Part shown: in pieces, positions 23,339 through 35,404 of the stretch
How positions within the stretch are numbered: the first letter of the stretch is position 1
Layout: every line of letters starts with the position of its first letter
Assembly (NCBI GenBank): GCA_947652605.1
Contig: OX393577.1
Span: 58,180,108 to 58,244,107 of the forward strand
Direction of reading: 5' to 3'
DNA length: 64,000 nt
Origin: Elmis aenea
Lineage: Eukaryota > Arthropoda > Insecta > Coleoptera > Elmidae
Notes under the pieces: model-generated
Database searches by the model: none
What the model was told of the DNA's origin: nothing
Seen by the model: the letters and a program-made list of their open reading frames with translations, nothing else
Position numbers and translations under genes: made by a program

Positions 23339-24498
23339 GTTAACTGCACAAAATTCAAACTTCAACTAAAAATTGGACAATAATATTGCACTGTTTGGAG
23401 TATCAAGAAAAAATATTTTGCAATATATTGCCGCAATAATATTGATCATGTAGGGGCCGCTATATGAGAAAATATTGATGCGATTTAATTTAGAGAAGAT
23501 AAACGATACAGCCACCAACGTCGCAAAGATATAAAATTAGATTTACGTTTTTGCGAAGTACAATTCAAACACTTCAAGAAAACTTTAGGCATTTACCCAG
23601 AAGTCTAGATGTTCGAACTGTTTAAAATTTTCCACCATGTAATTGTTAACTGTTTACCGTAAAAACACGAATTTATTTCACTGAAATTGTAGCTTTCACT
23701 TTTCAACTATCGTCAATTTCTCTTTTGGTAAAATATGCATGTTTTTAAAGGAAACACTACAAAGTAATAATCAATGAAACAGACTGAAAAATTGTTAAGG
23801 CCCCAAGCCACTATCCCGGTGGATTTCAAATAGAAATGTAAGTATTTTAATAATGTTTAATTGTTCGAAAATGCTTATTAAAAAATACCCGGTATATTTT
23901 AAATGCCTAAATGGGTATATTAACCAACTTGAAGTTAGCACAACGACAATTAAATAATATTAACAGTAACAGTACCTAATTAAAATTAAACACGGCTTAT
24001 AAAGTCAAATATACAGTAACTGCAGCTCAAGATCGTTCAGTAACTTTCGTCGAGAATTATTTTATCTTCGAAAAGCAAAACCAGATAAGATAACCGGAAA
24101 GAACTAACCAAAGCATTCACACGTACTTATTTGTGGTCGTGTGTTATCGGCACTCTGGATAGTAAAAAAAATATTGATTTTTGTCAGTAAAGTAACATTT
24201 TTTTAATACTTTTGCAGGATTTTGCGTTATTGGTTTTCTTTTAAGCATTTATTTTTGTGGCATGTTTCACGAAATGGAAATATTAACTTAATATATTAAA
24301 CTTTTTTGTAGCTATTAATTACTTTGGAAGCGTCACCAATACATCTTCTCATCAGTTGTACTCTGGCATTTTAAGTTCATAAATATTAAAATATGTTCTA
24401 TTTTCCGCAAGGTTCAATTTTTGCAATAAACGGAAATGACTTAAAAGCGGTTAATTTGGGAACCAATAAACGTTCTACACTTTAGTATAAAAATGTAA

Positions 24499-24785
24499 TA
24501 GTATATTACATAACAAGAGTTGTAAGAAGCATATTAGTTCAATTGCTTTACAACTCGTGTTATGTAGCTTACTTTTTCTACGAACACAATATCTACGATT
24601 TTAACGGTTTTTTAGCTAATATACACATGTAATTACGTTGTCTTGTCAATTTTGACGTAAGTCTACTTTGACATTTCTAGACAAGTGTGCGTTTTGCTTA
24701 CCGTGCGTTATAACTCACTATGCATGCAGGCAGTGTTTGACGTAAGACGTAAGAGTCATTTACATTAGTGGTAGTAGAAAAAATA
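24499..24785 (+). repeat. Repeat family B, copy 2 (one internal unit)
   Basis: Same ends as the copy at 16001-16387 (TAGTATATTACATAACAAGA and GTGGTAGTAGAAAAAA), with the GTGTGCGTTTTGCTTACCGT unit present only once. Identity in shared parts is high, suggesting recent activity relative to other repeats here. Confidence 0.75.
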
Positions 24786-24789
24786 ATAT

Positions 24790-26550
24790 TAAAAGGCAAA
24801 TTCCACGGGAACAAGAACAGTGGTACCAACTAAAATATTCAAGCACAAATACTAAACGCTTAACACAAACATAACAAAAATTTATTGAAATAAATTTATA
24901 GGACTGCTGAAAAATTACACGTAGCTAAAACAAAAAATGAGATTTCTGAAATAGCATGAAAAACCAATTTAATTTGCATATATTTTCTTGGAATTCTTCA
25001 AAACTCAGGCAAGGTTGTGATAATTAATGATAATAAATATGTAGTTATTTCAATTATGCTTGCTAAGTTAAAAAAAAAAACAAATGTTACAAGTTTAAAA
25101 ACATTTGAGAAAAAAAGTAAAATACAATGTCAATAAAAAACCAAATTTCATGTAAAACAGTTGCCGCATACTAAAAAATGCTAAAAATATATTTGCATTA
25201 CGTAAACAATCGAGGGTCGGCGGGATCAAATTGCATAACCTAAAATTAATCGGTGAACTGCAAACACTAATACATAAAGACAACGCAAACTACTAAAAAA
25301 TCCAACAATATTATTTCACATCAGTTTAATATTTACTAAATAAATTATATCTTAAAAACAACACATCAACGTATAAACTATAAACAGAATACCACAAAGT
25401 TATCAAAATTTGTCCTGGCGTCGTCCCTTATCGTCGCTGTCATGATAACAATAAATGAATGTGAAGTGACAAAACATAAAACGGAAATTAGGACAGTTTC
25501 CTCAACAAATATAACGTTTTCGTAATTAAAAAAAAAAAAGATTGTGTACAAATTTTGACCAAAAATAATTATCTGTATTTTTTAAATTAATTCAGTAGAT
25601 TATGTAAATGTTGGCTTATTGCTATATCAAGCTTTTAGATATTCATAACCAGTTTCCTCACTTTTTTGTCGTCGTATTTCCGGTCAAATACATAACAGTT
25701 AATAAAATAAAACGCATCAGTTGTTTTAAGACCTGTTTTAAAATTACTTCCTTCTTAGTTCAATAAACATACATGTCATCGAGAAACAATTTACCGCAGC
25801 AATTACGAAAAAAAAAATAGGAATATTCCAAATTTTTTAGACAAAATGTTTAACAAAAAACAATCCGACAATGAGTTTGACGTATATACTAATACACAGA
25901 AATGCGAAAAGACTGTTAAAAATAGAAGCGATCGTCAATTATTAACCTTTTCGTTTCAACTTTTAATTGGTAAAAACTGTAGATTACTACTTCTGATGGT
26001 ATTTTCAATGTATCTAAGCCGGTTATGCTAAAGTCAAATCGGTTTAGTTCAAAATTCATAACAAGGTTTTGGTTTATGATTTGATCATGGTTCATAACCT
26101 TAACCTAGTTAATAAACACACCACAACAATTTTTTTTTGGAGTCATTGAGAACAGTAACGAATTTTATTAATAAATTGGATTGTTAATTTTAAATATTAA
26201 AATATCTTCTAACCTCTTACACTTCAAACTTTTAATTACAATTTTTTTGTGGTTTCTCAAAGCTCAAGTATTAACAAATATTTGGCGTTGTAAAGTTAAT
26301 AATGGTTAGGTTGACAATTGTAATTGTTGCTATAGGTAAATTTTCCGTGTACTATGGTGGTAAAAATGATTGTAAAAGATCATTATCAGCACCACTGTAA
26401 TTATCCTTCTGCAAATAGAACAAAGATTTGTCATTAGGATTTTGTTTAAACATTAGAAAAACCTGTGCCCAAATGGTTATTCTGAAAAAAAAATTAAATA
26501 AAACAAGTGGTTAATCTACCAAAAAATAATGAAAATTGGCAATTAAGTCA
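24790..26550. other. Non-coding stretch
   Basis: AT-rich with homopolymer runs (for example 25069-25080 and 25529-25539). No exon or complete element recognised. Confidence 0.4.
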
Positions 26551-26553
26551 AAA

Positions 26554-27424
26554 ACGACGTCTGCCAAAAAAATGTATCACAAAAGAACATATGCAGAATT
26601 GAGTGCCGCTATAACTGTTTTTGTGATTAAACCGGAAGTGGCCAAATCCGGAATTAACTTTAAAAACTTAAATGGAACCATCCGTTTTTTATTGCACAAT
26701 TAGAAATATATTTAATAAAAAAACACTTTTCACTTAAATTTTTTTTGATTATCAGTAGGTGTACACTATTGTTTCACTTCCGGTCTCTCCGGAAATGACC
26801 CCGTTTGTTATTTCAAATGAAACGCCCTGTATATTTCTACATTTTTGGAAATAGGAAGCAATTTTGAATATAACTGCACTATTTTGTATAATGTTTAATA
26901 CCTCAAATAATTTTTGACCAAAAAAGTTTTTTTTTATTGAGAGCGAGTAATTTTTTTCCAACGAAATGGTAGTGGTACATTATCCAAAATAGCGCAGTTG
27001 TATTTAAAATTGCTTCCAGTTTCTAATAATGTAAAAAATAAACAAGGTATTCCGTTTAAAATAACAAACTTATGGTCTTTTCTGGCGAAACCGGAAGTGA
27101 AACAATAGTGTACATATGTTCAAATAATAATAGGTTTTTAATGTTATGATTTAGGTCCAATGGATATTGATCATTAAAAAAATTTTCAAGTAAAAAGTGT
27201 TTTTTTATTAAATATCTTTCTAATTATGCAATAAAAACCGGATCGTTCTATTTAAGTTTTTAAAGTTATTTTAGATTTTGGCCACTTCCGGTTTAATCAC
27301 GAAAACCGCTATAGCGTCAGCCAATTCTACATATGCACTTTTGTGACGAATTTTTTTCCCCCATTTTTGTCAGACGTCGCATTTTCGAATAAAAGTGCTG
27401 GTATGGGTGTTCTGAAACACCCTG
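26554..27424. mobile_element. Foldback related to family E, copy 3 (diverged)
   Basis: Outer arms (26554-26690 and 27235-27385) share GACGTCTG, CATATGCA, ACCGGAAGTGGCCAAA and TTAAAAACTTAAATGGAAC in inverted order. Inner arms (26755-26900 and 26985-27125) carry the family E core ACTTCCGGTCTCTCCGGAAATGACCCC with its inverse, and GCCCTGTATATTTCTAC. The right end is TGAAACACCCTG with TA after it at 27425. The left terminus could not be fixed. It is probably a palindrome within a palindrome. Confidence 0.65.
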
Positions 27425-27597
27425 TATATGATATTATTTATTGCATAAATAAAAAATTGGACAAAACTGACTATTTTAAATGTCTGTACTTAAAAAAATT
27501 GAAATATTAGTAGTACACAAAAGGAAGTTGACTGCCAAATATGTATGCTAATAAATCAAGACTGGCTATGATCTATAATATTCTATACAGGATGTGT

Positions 27598-28213
27598 AAA
27601 AATTGGCGGAAGCGCTACACGTGGTGATGTTCTTCGTAAAATTTTAAGTCGAAAATCTTAATACGAAAATGTTGTACCACGCTTGCTGTGTCTGCAAGAG
27701 GTCCTCAAAGCTTTGACATTTAGTCCTTTAATAGGCGTTATTATTTAATACTTGCAAATGAAAAAGCTGCAATTTGGAATAAAAATAGATTTCGAATGGT
27801 ATTTTTTCCTAGATATTGTGTTCTTCCTTTCAAAAATTGGTGTTGAAAATATGTAAATCACTGATTTTAATGACAGTAATACACATGGCAACATTGTCAT
27901 TAGCTGTCATCTCTGTTTTTCTCGTAATTATTTCTTGTTTGTGTTTTACGATACCCAAAAGTTTGCAGCTATGTTTACGAACTGAAGGCTTTCAGTTCGA
28001 ACAAAAAATGTAAATACCTAAGTAAAAATATTGCTGATAAAAAAATGTCCAAACGCAAATCTATGTATGCAATGTTGCCAATTTTTTTTTCTTTAAATGG
28101 TTCCTGAGGCCATAGGAAGCATGGTACAACATTTTCGTATTAAGATTTTCGACTTAGAATTTTACGAAGAACATCGCTCCGTGTAGCCCTTCCGCCAATT
28201 TTTACACACCCTG
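27598..28213 (+). mobile_element. Foldback family F, copy 1 (616 bp)
   Basis: Ends CAGGATGTGTAAAAATTGGC and the inverse ...AATTTTTACACACCCTG, with TA on both sides. Terminal inverted repeats are about 100 bp (GGCGGAAGCGCTACACGTG...ATGTTCTTCGTAAAATTTTA). The interior contains TGTCTGCAAGAGGTCCTCAA, shared with the copies at 45.1 and 59.8 kb, which are in the opposite orientation. Open frames inside (for example 27816-28013) are not conserved among the copies, so I do not treat them as genes. Confidence 0.88.
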
Positions 28214-28219
28214 TATACT

Positions 28220-30180
28220 TAATCGAAACTGTATCGATTTTTACTACAAATTACATAAAAATAATTTTTTTGCATAGCCTTGAAGCTTGCAATTTTCAAT
28301 TTATAATAATCTCCAATAATAACAATCAATTAAAACTTTAAAGCATAAACAACCATCGGTTTTCAACTGTTAATATACAACGCTTTCTAGCAATTTAAAC
28401 TTACTTATTGTATTCTAAGTAATATACAAGCACGTGTCTCAATTATTGCGCAAATCTTTTATACCTGGTAATGAGGTATCATTAAGTCGACCAATAATGG
28501 CATGATTAGTTTCACTTAATCATCACATTACTTCGTCAATTGAAACAGTTCAACCCTGAATATCGTCGACCCAATGCGAGCCACCATTAGCGAATGACAA
28601 TAATATTTAAAGTTCCTACAACTCAAATAAACAAGCTCGGGTAAACAAATAAACATGCACAACCCCTACCACAAGCAATAAAACGTCAAAACCTTTATCT
28701 ACTTTCGTAGTATACGACGCTATGAGGTCGTAGGTGTTTACTGCTTGAACAATAAAATCGGCTTACGAGTCTTAAGACGCTTATGCAATTTTTAAATCGG
28801 ATTTCTGGACGTTATTCATGGAGAACGTTGATTCCAACTTAACATGGGCAAAAAAATGCTGTAACTTGACTTTCGCGAAACGTAACAAAACTAAAATAAT
28901 TAAACGAAAATTGTATTTATATTTTTTTAGACTTATGTACGTAGTATCACACGCATTCCGCCATTTTTGAAATCAAATACTAGTATTTGATAGCGGATGT
29001 ACGTATTACGGAAACCTTAAAAAACAATTACCAACCGAACAATATATGTATATAAATAAACTGAACTGTGAGAATATAAAACACTGAAAAAGAAAACTTT
29101 TGTAATAACTACCTTCAGCAAAGAACAACTGTTGTTGTTGATTTTTAGAATATGTATAGAAGAATTAGACATTTTGTAAAAAGCCGTCAAAACGAGCAAA
29201 TTATGACTTTTTTTTAACCTCATACGTTTGTTTTCATACAAAAAAAACAAACTTTAACCTACCTTTTACCTGACCCTCATTCATTTGGTCAGTAATAGAG
29301 GGTCGGGTTAAAGATTGGTAAAGTTTTTTTAAAAACAAATTATGAAAATGAAGCTAATAGCTTTGTTTTCATTAAAAACCATTATGCCGGCATTTTATTA
29401 TTTGTCTAGCCAAAACACAAGATGTTTGTTTTGCCGGCTTTTATATTATGCCTACGACACAAATATTTATTTTTTGGAGATGTAGAGACGAGAGTCTTGA
29501 AGTTAGTCAAGTAATTATTCTTAAGAATTAGGCAAACTTTTTAAAGTTAACATATAATGTATGTTATTCATTAAAGTTGTGTTAAAAATCACTTATGTTA
29601 CAGAATATACAGAATGTCTTTGTAGAAAAGATATTCTTCACAATAATACAATCAGCAATTTTTAAATTAACTTATTTATAATTAATATTAAATGAATCAC
29701 TGGAATAATGCAAAAATTTATTAAACTTCTCCACATTTATATCTGAGTGTAATCACAACCTTCAACAAAGTGTTGCGAAATGTTCTAATTGACCTATTGT
29801 TATTTAAAAACGATTTAATCTTACCGATCAATATTTTGCAAATACAAATTTTATTATCCCGATAAGTAAAATTGTATTTGGTCATTTTATGTAGGCACTT
29901 TGTTAATCCTTTGCCAATAAAAATTACCTAGTAAGCAAACAGATATAAATACTATTATCTGTAAAGCATTGCTCATCATACTCGAATACACAAAGCCAGA
30001 TTATTTGAGAAATTTGAAAAACTGGAATTTAAACCAAACAAATGACGATCAATACCAGTCGTTCCAAATACTCAAATTTTAAAGCAAAATGTTTATTACT
30101 CTGCAAGTTAATAAATATAAATTAATAAATAAAATCACATTTACATGTTTTTCTTTTTTTATTTAAATTTTGCTCGAGCT
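28220..30180. other. Non-coding stretch with one inverted repeat
   Basis: No exon recognised. A diverged palindrome lies at about 29220-29390 around TGACCCTC...GAGGGTCGGG, a possible small MITE. GCCGGC-containing blocks at 29390-29400 and 29433-29440 follow it. Confidence 0.45.
29220..29390. repeat. Diverged palindromic repeat
   Basis: AACTTTAACCTACCTTTTACCTGACCCTC (quoted in parts: AACCTACCTTTTACC then TGACCCTC) is mirrored by GAGGGTCGGGTTAAAGATTGG and a following AAAGTTTTTTT. Outer TTTTCATACAAA and TTATGAAAATGAA blocks are also roughly inverted. The ends are not defined. Confidence 0.5.
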
Positions 30181-30370
30181 TTGTTAAATCACTGCAAATA
30201 GATAAAAGCTATCATCGTTAGCATTATTCTTTTTCATTACCTTCCATTGCAAAACTTTAATATAGGGAGGATAAGTTATCCATTTTTTCATTTGGAGGGA
30301 AAACCCACAAAGGAAATCCAATCCAGATTGACTACTGTACTTATTTTCCACAGCGAGTTTTTGTGTTTCG

Positions 30371-31213
30371 GATGAACCACGTTCAGGATGTTCAAAAACG
30401 GCCACAACACCAGAAATTGTGGATAAAATTCACATGTTTTTAGCAGATCACCGAATAAAGGTGCATGAAATTAAGGAAGCTGTGGGCATCTCTCATGAAC
30501 GAGTAGGTCATATTTTACATGATAAATTGGGTTTAAAAAACTGTCTGCAAGATGATTGCTGCATTTGCTCAATCCAGAACAAAACCACATTCGAGTATTA
30601 ACCTCGGCTGATAATTTGAATGTGTTTAAGAGGAATCCAATGTAAATTAAAAGACATGGATTCGCCACTACATACCGAAAACCCAAATACAATATAAACA
30701 GTGAATGGGACATGGTGAATCAGTTCCTAAGAAGGCAAAGACCATTAAATCGTCCGGAAAGTTGATGGTGTCAGTGTTTTGGGATTCCAAAGGAATCTTG
30801 CTTACTGATTATCTTGAAAAAGGAAAACCCATCACTGTCCAATATTAAGCAGCACTCTTGGACAAGCTGAAAGCCGAAATTCAGGAAAAACTCGATAAAA
30901 AAATGTTGTTTTAGCAAGACAATGCACCTGTTCATTCGAGCACAATCGTGAAGCAAACTTTGGCAGAACTGAGGTTCAATATCCTTCCGCATCCACCGTA
31001 TTCACCTGATTTGGTTCCTTCAGATTTACATCTGTTCCCGAAACTCAGAACATTTCTGGCAGGAAATAAATTTCGGGCGAATGAAGAGGTGATCGAGGCT
31101 GCAAACGACTATTTTTGGAACCTCGAAGAAAGCCACTTCCGGGAGGGAATTGAGAACTGGAGAGACGTTGAACAAAGTGTGTTGAACTTCAAGTAGATTA
31201 TGTTGAAAAATAA
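30371..31213 (+). pseudogene. Mariner transposase relic
   Basis: From GAT at 30371 the frame reads DEPRSGCSKTATTPEIVDKI, then HMFLADHRIKVHEIKEAVGI and ILHDKLGLKN, the paired HTH of mariner. After frameshifts come HYIPKT and SKQWxGPGES-like remnants (about 30670-30720). A long frame from about 30734 follows: KSSGKLMVSVFWDSKGILL, DYLEKGKPIT, a TAA, LLDKLKAEIQEKL, a TAG at 30912, QDNAPVHSS (second catalytic Asp), PHPPYSPDLVPSD (third catalytic Asp; spacing fits DD34D mariner) and NWRDVEQSVLNFK. A frameshift at about 31194 separates the ending DYVEK with stop at 31211-31213. Overall length is near the usual 345 residues, so this is a nearly full-length but dead copy. Terminal repeats were not identified. 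Confidence 0.9.
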
Positions 31214-31219
31214 AATATA

Positions 31220-32390
31220 ATATGAATCAATAAAAGGCAAAAAATAACTGAATGTTTGTATAAGCACGGTCATGGGGTTGCATTTTGTGTCGCTGTTTCC
31301 TACACTATTCAATTTGATATCACTTCCAAATAGGTGCACGTGTAAAAATTATTTATCTCTAAAGCCACCTGGGCAAATACCGATACACGTAGAACAGCAG
31401 CATTGCAAAAAAAATCGCAATTAACCTTTCAGCTTTCTACTTACTATCTTGCTTATATTATAAACCATTCTTATGAAACGATCTGAACTTCCAGTTGAAT
31501 AGCTGGCAGTAAAAGGTAAAAATATCGGTAATGTAGGCTTCTAGTCGGCCTTGGCTGCTATTCGAAAAGAAAAACATGTTTTTAGCAGTGACCTTATCAC
31601 TATCAGTTACTGCGGTATTATTTCTTCCTATTATGTTGTCTGTCGACTCTAAAAATAAAGCCGGGGGCACCTAGCATCGGCGCTTTCTGTACGGATCGAG
31701 GAAAGACCGAAGCAATTAGAATAAGTAGAACAGGCGCGACAAGAGGTGCTTTACTTACAAAATTATAGACAATAGCTCAGGTATTTATTTATAAATACGA
31801 TGAACACACACGTGTCGACCTTATGCAATTATGAACACAAAAATAGCGTAATTTTAACATTACACAGTTAAAAGTACAGTGGATGACCTCGTTACCTACT
31901 TAATTAAAAATCTACACATTGTGTGTGTGTGTCCATGTTGTAATAACTTTCGTGGAACCGTTTTAAAAATGCACATTTAGTGAGGCCACCAAGTAAATAA
32001 ACCAATTAAAAGCATTTATGAGGTGTATGGGGTGACAGATTCGGTATTTAGGTCGTGCGACTATCAAAATAATTCTGTTTTAAACATCTTGAGCACTTTG
32101 CACTCACTTCGAAATACATAAAGCACTTCTAAATATTGCCAACAAAGAAAACAGAAAATTATATCTTGCTACACATGGAGATATGTTTACACACATAATT
32201 ATGTACATAAAATTATGCACTGTGTTAGCTCAATTCTTATTATAAAAATATATTCGATGTAAAATGTTTGTGCAGACATCTGGGGTGCTAAATTAACAGA
32301 CAGCATTATTAGTTTAGCATAAGAAAGCTACTAAATGTCATTGTGATGATTAATATTGTACGTAAAGTCGTACCAAACCTATTTGAACTC
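31220..32390. other. Non-coding stretch
   Basis: A short GC-richer patch at 31655-31750 and a (GT)n run at 31919-31930. No exon or element recognised. Confidence 0.4.
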
Positions 32391-32391
32391 T

Positions 32392-33010
32392 GAAAATTTC
32401 CTTCACCTAACAAATTTGCGTTTTCAACCAATCGCTAGTCTTAAAGCTTCTAGAGACTACCAATAGGAGCATTATTACACGGTAATAATTTTACATTCCC
32501 CTGTCAGATGTTGATCCTCCTGTCAAATTTGCGTTTTCGACTAATAACAAACTCAGATTTCCTAGAAACGACCAATAAACATAATCATACACTGATTAAT
32601 ATCCTTTTCGCAATTAACAGATTTTCAGGCGTTTATTGGTCGTTTCTAAGATATCTGAGTTTGTGATTGGTCGAAAATATTAATTTGGAGATGGAATTAA
32701 ATATTTTGTTGTTGATAATTTTTTGACGAATTTCGGCGACCAATAGCGTTACTTTTAATATAAATTAAACCACACCCTTGACGCGCCACTCTGACAGTAC
32801 TTGTAAAATTTGACAGAACATACATTAAATTTGACAGTTAGGTTAGGTGAAGGAAATTTTCTGACAAAATATTACTCGTGCATTGCAAATCTATAATTTT
32901 TGACAAATCAGAAAAAATCACTCGTGCTTTTTTCAGCTCAACTTGCATTCGGGCATATTTACTAAAAATTATCGATAATTTTCAATGCACTCGTTATATT
33001 ACTACTGAAA
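32392..33010 (+). mobile_element. CCAAT-rich composite element A, copy 3
   Basis: It has one left arm: GAAAATTTCCTTCACCTAAC at 32392, the inverse terminus at about 32830-32862, then the distal module with ACTCGTGCATTGCAAAT and its inverse TTTTCAATGCACTCGTTAT near 32978-32996. It ends at CTACTGAAAA. The open frame over 32878-33132 runs through the repeat and is not a gene. Confidence 0.85.
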
Positions 33011-33014
33011 AGTT

Positions 33015-34590
33015 ATTTAAAAAAGTTACACATTGGGTGTCACAGAAATTTAACGGATATAAGACAAACTACATAAGATTTGTGCTTTATAAAAATATTT
33101 TAAGAGCTAATGCAACTAAAACAATGAAGTGATCGATTGTCAACGCCCATACCTAAGATTCTCAAAAACTAAGTCATCAACGACTGCCAAAATGTTCGCG
33201 AAATACCCCACATAACACTTCTAAGTAAGTATTTAATAAAATACCTAAACTTTTAAAGTAAAGGTTAAATGAAATCGGCAAAAGATAAACATAAAAGAAA
33301 ACTATTTGCCCACAACCTGTTTTAGTCTTGTTAATATTATCAAGGTGAATAAAATATCACTGAACTCAAATATTATTTCTATGAACATAAAATGTATGAT
33401 TTACAACATTTTAAAACTGAATGTGACCATAGTGATTCCTTAACAAAAAAACCGTAGATATATTTGGGTAGCTTAATTTTTTAATTATGATTAATTTAAG
33501 GCCTTTTGGGGCATATACAAATGTATTTTTCTGTAATGTTGTGAGGCACTAAAAAAATATCCTAATTTTTTTTTCACGTTTACACTACGAAACCCAGATT
33601 ATCTTTTTTTAATGGGACTTTTTTTATAATTTTCGACATCTGATACAACATAGTACGTTCTAGACTAGACAACTTATAAATTGATTATACCGCAATATAA
33701 CATAATTACAGACTTTAAAACTGTTTGATAAGCATTCATATCAACGGATAATAATATCGTGATAACACAAATACGGTAGCCGTTTAGCAAGTTGCTGATA
33801 ATGGAGCAATAACTGTCAAAATTTTAACTCGTGCCAAGGATCCCCGTTGATATGTAACGCAAAGACCTTGTACTTATGTTCCATCACGCCCAGCCTCCTA
33901 CAAAGTATCATAATTAACCGGAATTTACGAAATCACTCGTTACTTAACAGGACAAACACAACTTCAAACTAATATAGACAATGAGTTTTATAAATTGCAC
34001 ATGACAAAGGATTATTTGTTTTATTGCTCTGTACGTGGTGTTAGTGAATGAAGACAATTGATTTATGACAAAAATAAACAACGTTAAGCAGACAGAGCAC
34101 ACTTGTTTTCAGATATCTGAGGAACACTAATTAAACGAAGAAAAACTTAAAACAGTGCACAAAAACTATTACAGCAGTTACTAGACAATGTAATATGTGT
34201 AATTTTTAACTCTTAAGGTGTAATTGTATTTCTTTAAATGTAAAAAAATTAACGTTTCAAATACTTGGAAAGGAACGAAAACTGGACAAAGAAATTCATG
34301 GAAAATTCGGAAACTTGGACGAGTATTCAATAGTATCAAAAATACATTTTTGGGTAAACGAGTAATATTGAAAAACAAGAAATAACAAATGATCAATATA
34401 GTTAAGTTACACTATCTACAAAGCAGAATCAATGGCCATAAAAATGAGATTTTTTAGAGGAACAAAAAAGAAAACGAAGAAAGGTTAAATAAAGAATAAG
34501 CTATTTAGGAAAAAACAAGGTGGTTGGGACACATACAAAGACAAAAGACTAACAAAATTTAAGAAAGTTGACGAGTAAATTATAAAATAT
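33015..34590. other. Non-coding stretch
   Basis: No exon recognised. A scrap of repeat H lies at 34557-34590, directly before the fourth element A. The basic, lysine-rich reading near 34460-34560 (GWDTYKDKRLTKF-like, plus strand) could be a very decayed LINE end but is too weak to call. Confidence 0.4.
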
Positions 34591-34595
34591 AAGTA

Positions 34596-35404
34596 TGTCA
34601 AATTTGCGTTTTCAACCGACCACTAATCTTAAAGCTTCTAAAGACTACCAATAAGAGCATTATTAAACGGTAATAATTTTACATTCCCCTGTCAGATGTT
34701 GATCCTCCTGTCAAATTTGCGTTTTCGACCAATAACAAACTCAGATTTCCTATAAACGACCAATAAACATAATCATACACTGAAAATTCCCTTCACCTGT
34801 CAAATTTGCGTTTTCAACCAATCACTAATCTTAAATCTTTTAGAGACTACCAATAGGAGCATTATTACACGGTAATAATTTTACATTCCTCTGCCAGGAG
34901 TTGATCCTCCTGTCAAATTTGCGTTTTCGACCAATAACAAACTCAGATTTCCTTTAAACGGCCAATAAACATAATCATACACTGATAATATACTTTTCGC
35001 AATTAACAGATTTTCATGCGTTTATTGGTCGTTTCCAAGAAATCTGAGTTTGTGATTGGTGGAAATTTTTTTTGACGAATTTCGGCGACCAGTAGCGTTA
35101 CTTTAATATAGATTAATTCACACCCCTGACGCACCACTCTGACAGTACTCGTAAAATTTGACACAACGTACATTTAATTTGACAGGTAGGTTGGGTGAAG
35201 GAAATTTTCTGACAAAATATAACTCGTGCATTATAAATAATTCATAATTTTTGACAAATCTTCACTCATGCAAGTTGAATCAGAAAAAATCACTCGTGAA
35301 CTTCGTGCACTCGTGTTTTTTTTTCGAGCTCAACTTGCATTCGGGCATATTTACCAAAAATTATCAATAATTTTTAATGCACTTGTTATATTACTACTGA
35401 AAAT
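34596..35404 (+). mobile_element. CCAAT-rich composite element A, copy 4 (duplicated left arm)
   Basis: It begins TGTCAAATTTGCGTTTTCAA. The left arm is tandemly duplicated (34596-34783 and 34784-34985), then the inverted half GTTTATTGGTCGTTTCCAAG, the right terminus TTTGACAGGTAGGTTGGGTG near 35180-35200, and the distal module ending TTACTACTGAAAAT. The duplication parallels the copy at 11.1 kb. Confidence 0.85.

Larger units (their letters stand above)
22789..23461. mobile_element. Deleted PIF/Harbinger element (673 bp)
   Basis: Terminal inverted repeats AGCGGCCCCTACA continue into near-identical ATCAATATTATTG blocks at both ends, with ATA on each side as a possible 3-bp target duplication. 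The interior keeps the start of a MADF-domain gene on the plus strand and the start of a Harbinger transposase on the minus strand, meeting near 23132. PIF/Harbinger elements are known to encode exactly this pair of proteins. The catalytic part of the transposase and the rest of the MADF gene are missing, so this is a non-autonomous internal-deletion derivative. Confidence 0.85.

Noticed and set aside
27816..28013. 65-codon hydrophobic open frame inside foldback F1 as a membrane protein
   Set aside because: It lies inside a transposable element and is not open in the copies at 45.1 and 59.8 kb. Hydrophobic readings are common in T-rich sequence.
31919..31930. Microsatellites such as (GT)n, and (TTG)n at 21709-21721, (CATA)n at 63308-63323
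   Set aside because: Too short to be more than background simple sequence.
34440..34570. Lys-rich plus-strand reading as another LINE 3' end
   Set aside because: Only a few residues resemble the usual motifs and they are broken by stops; too weak to call.
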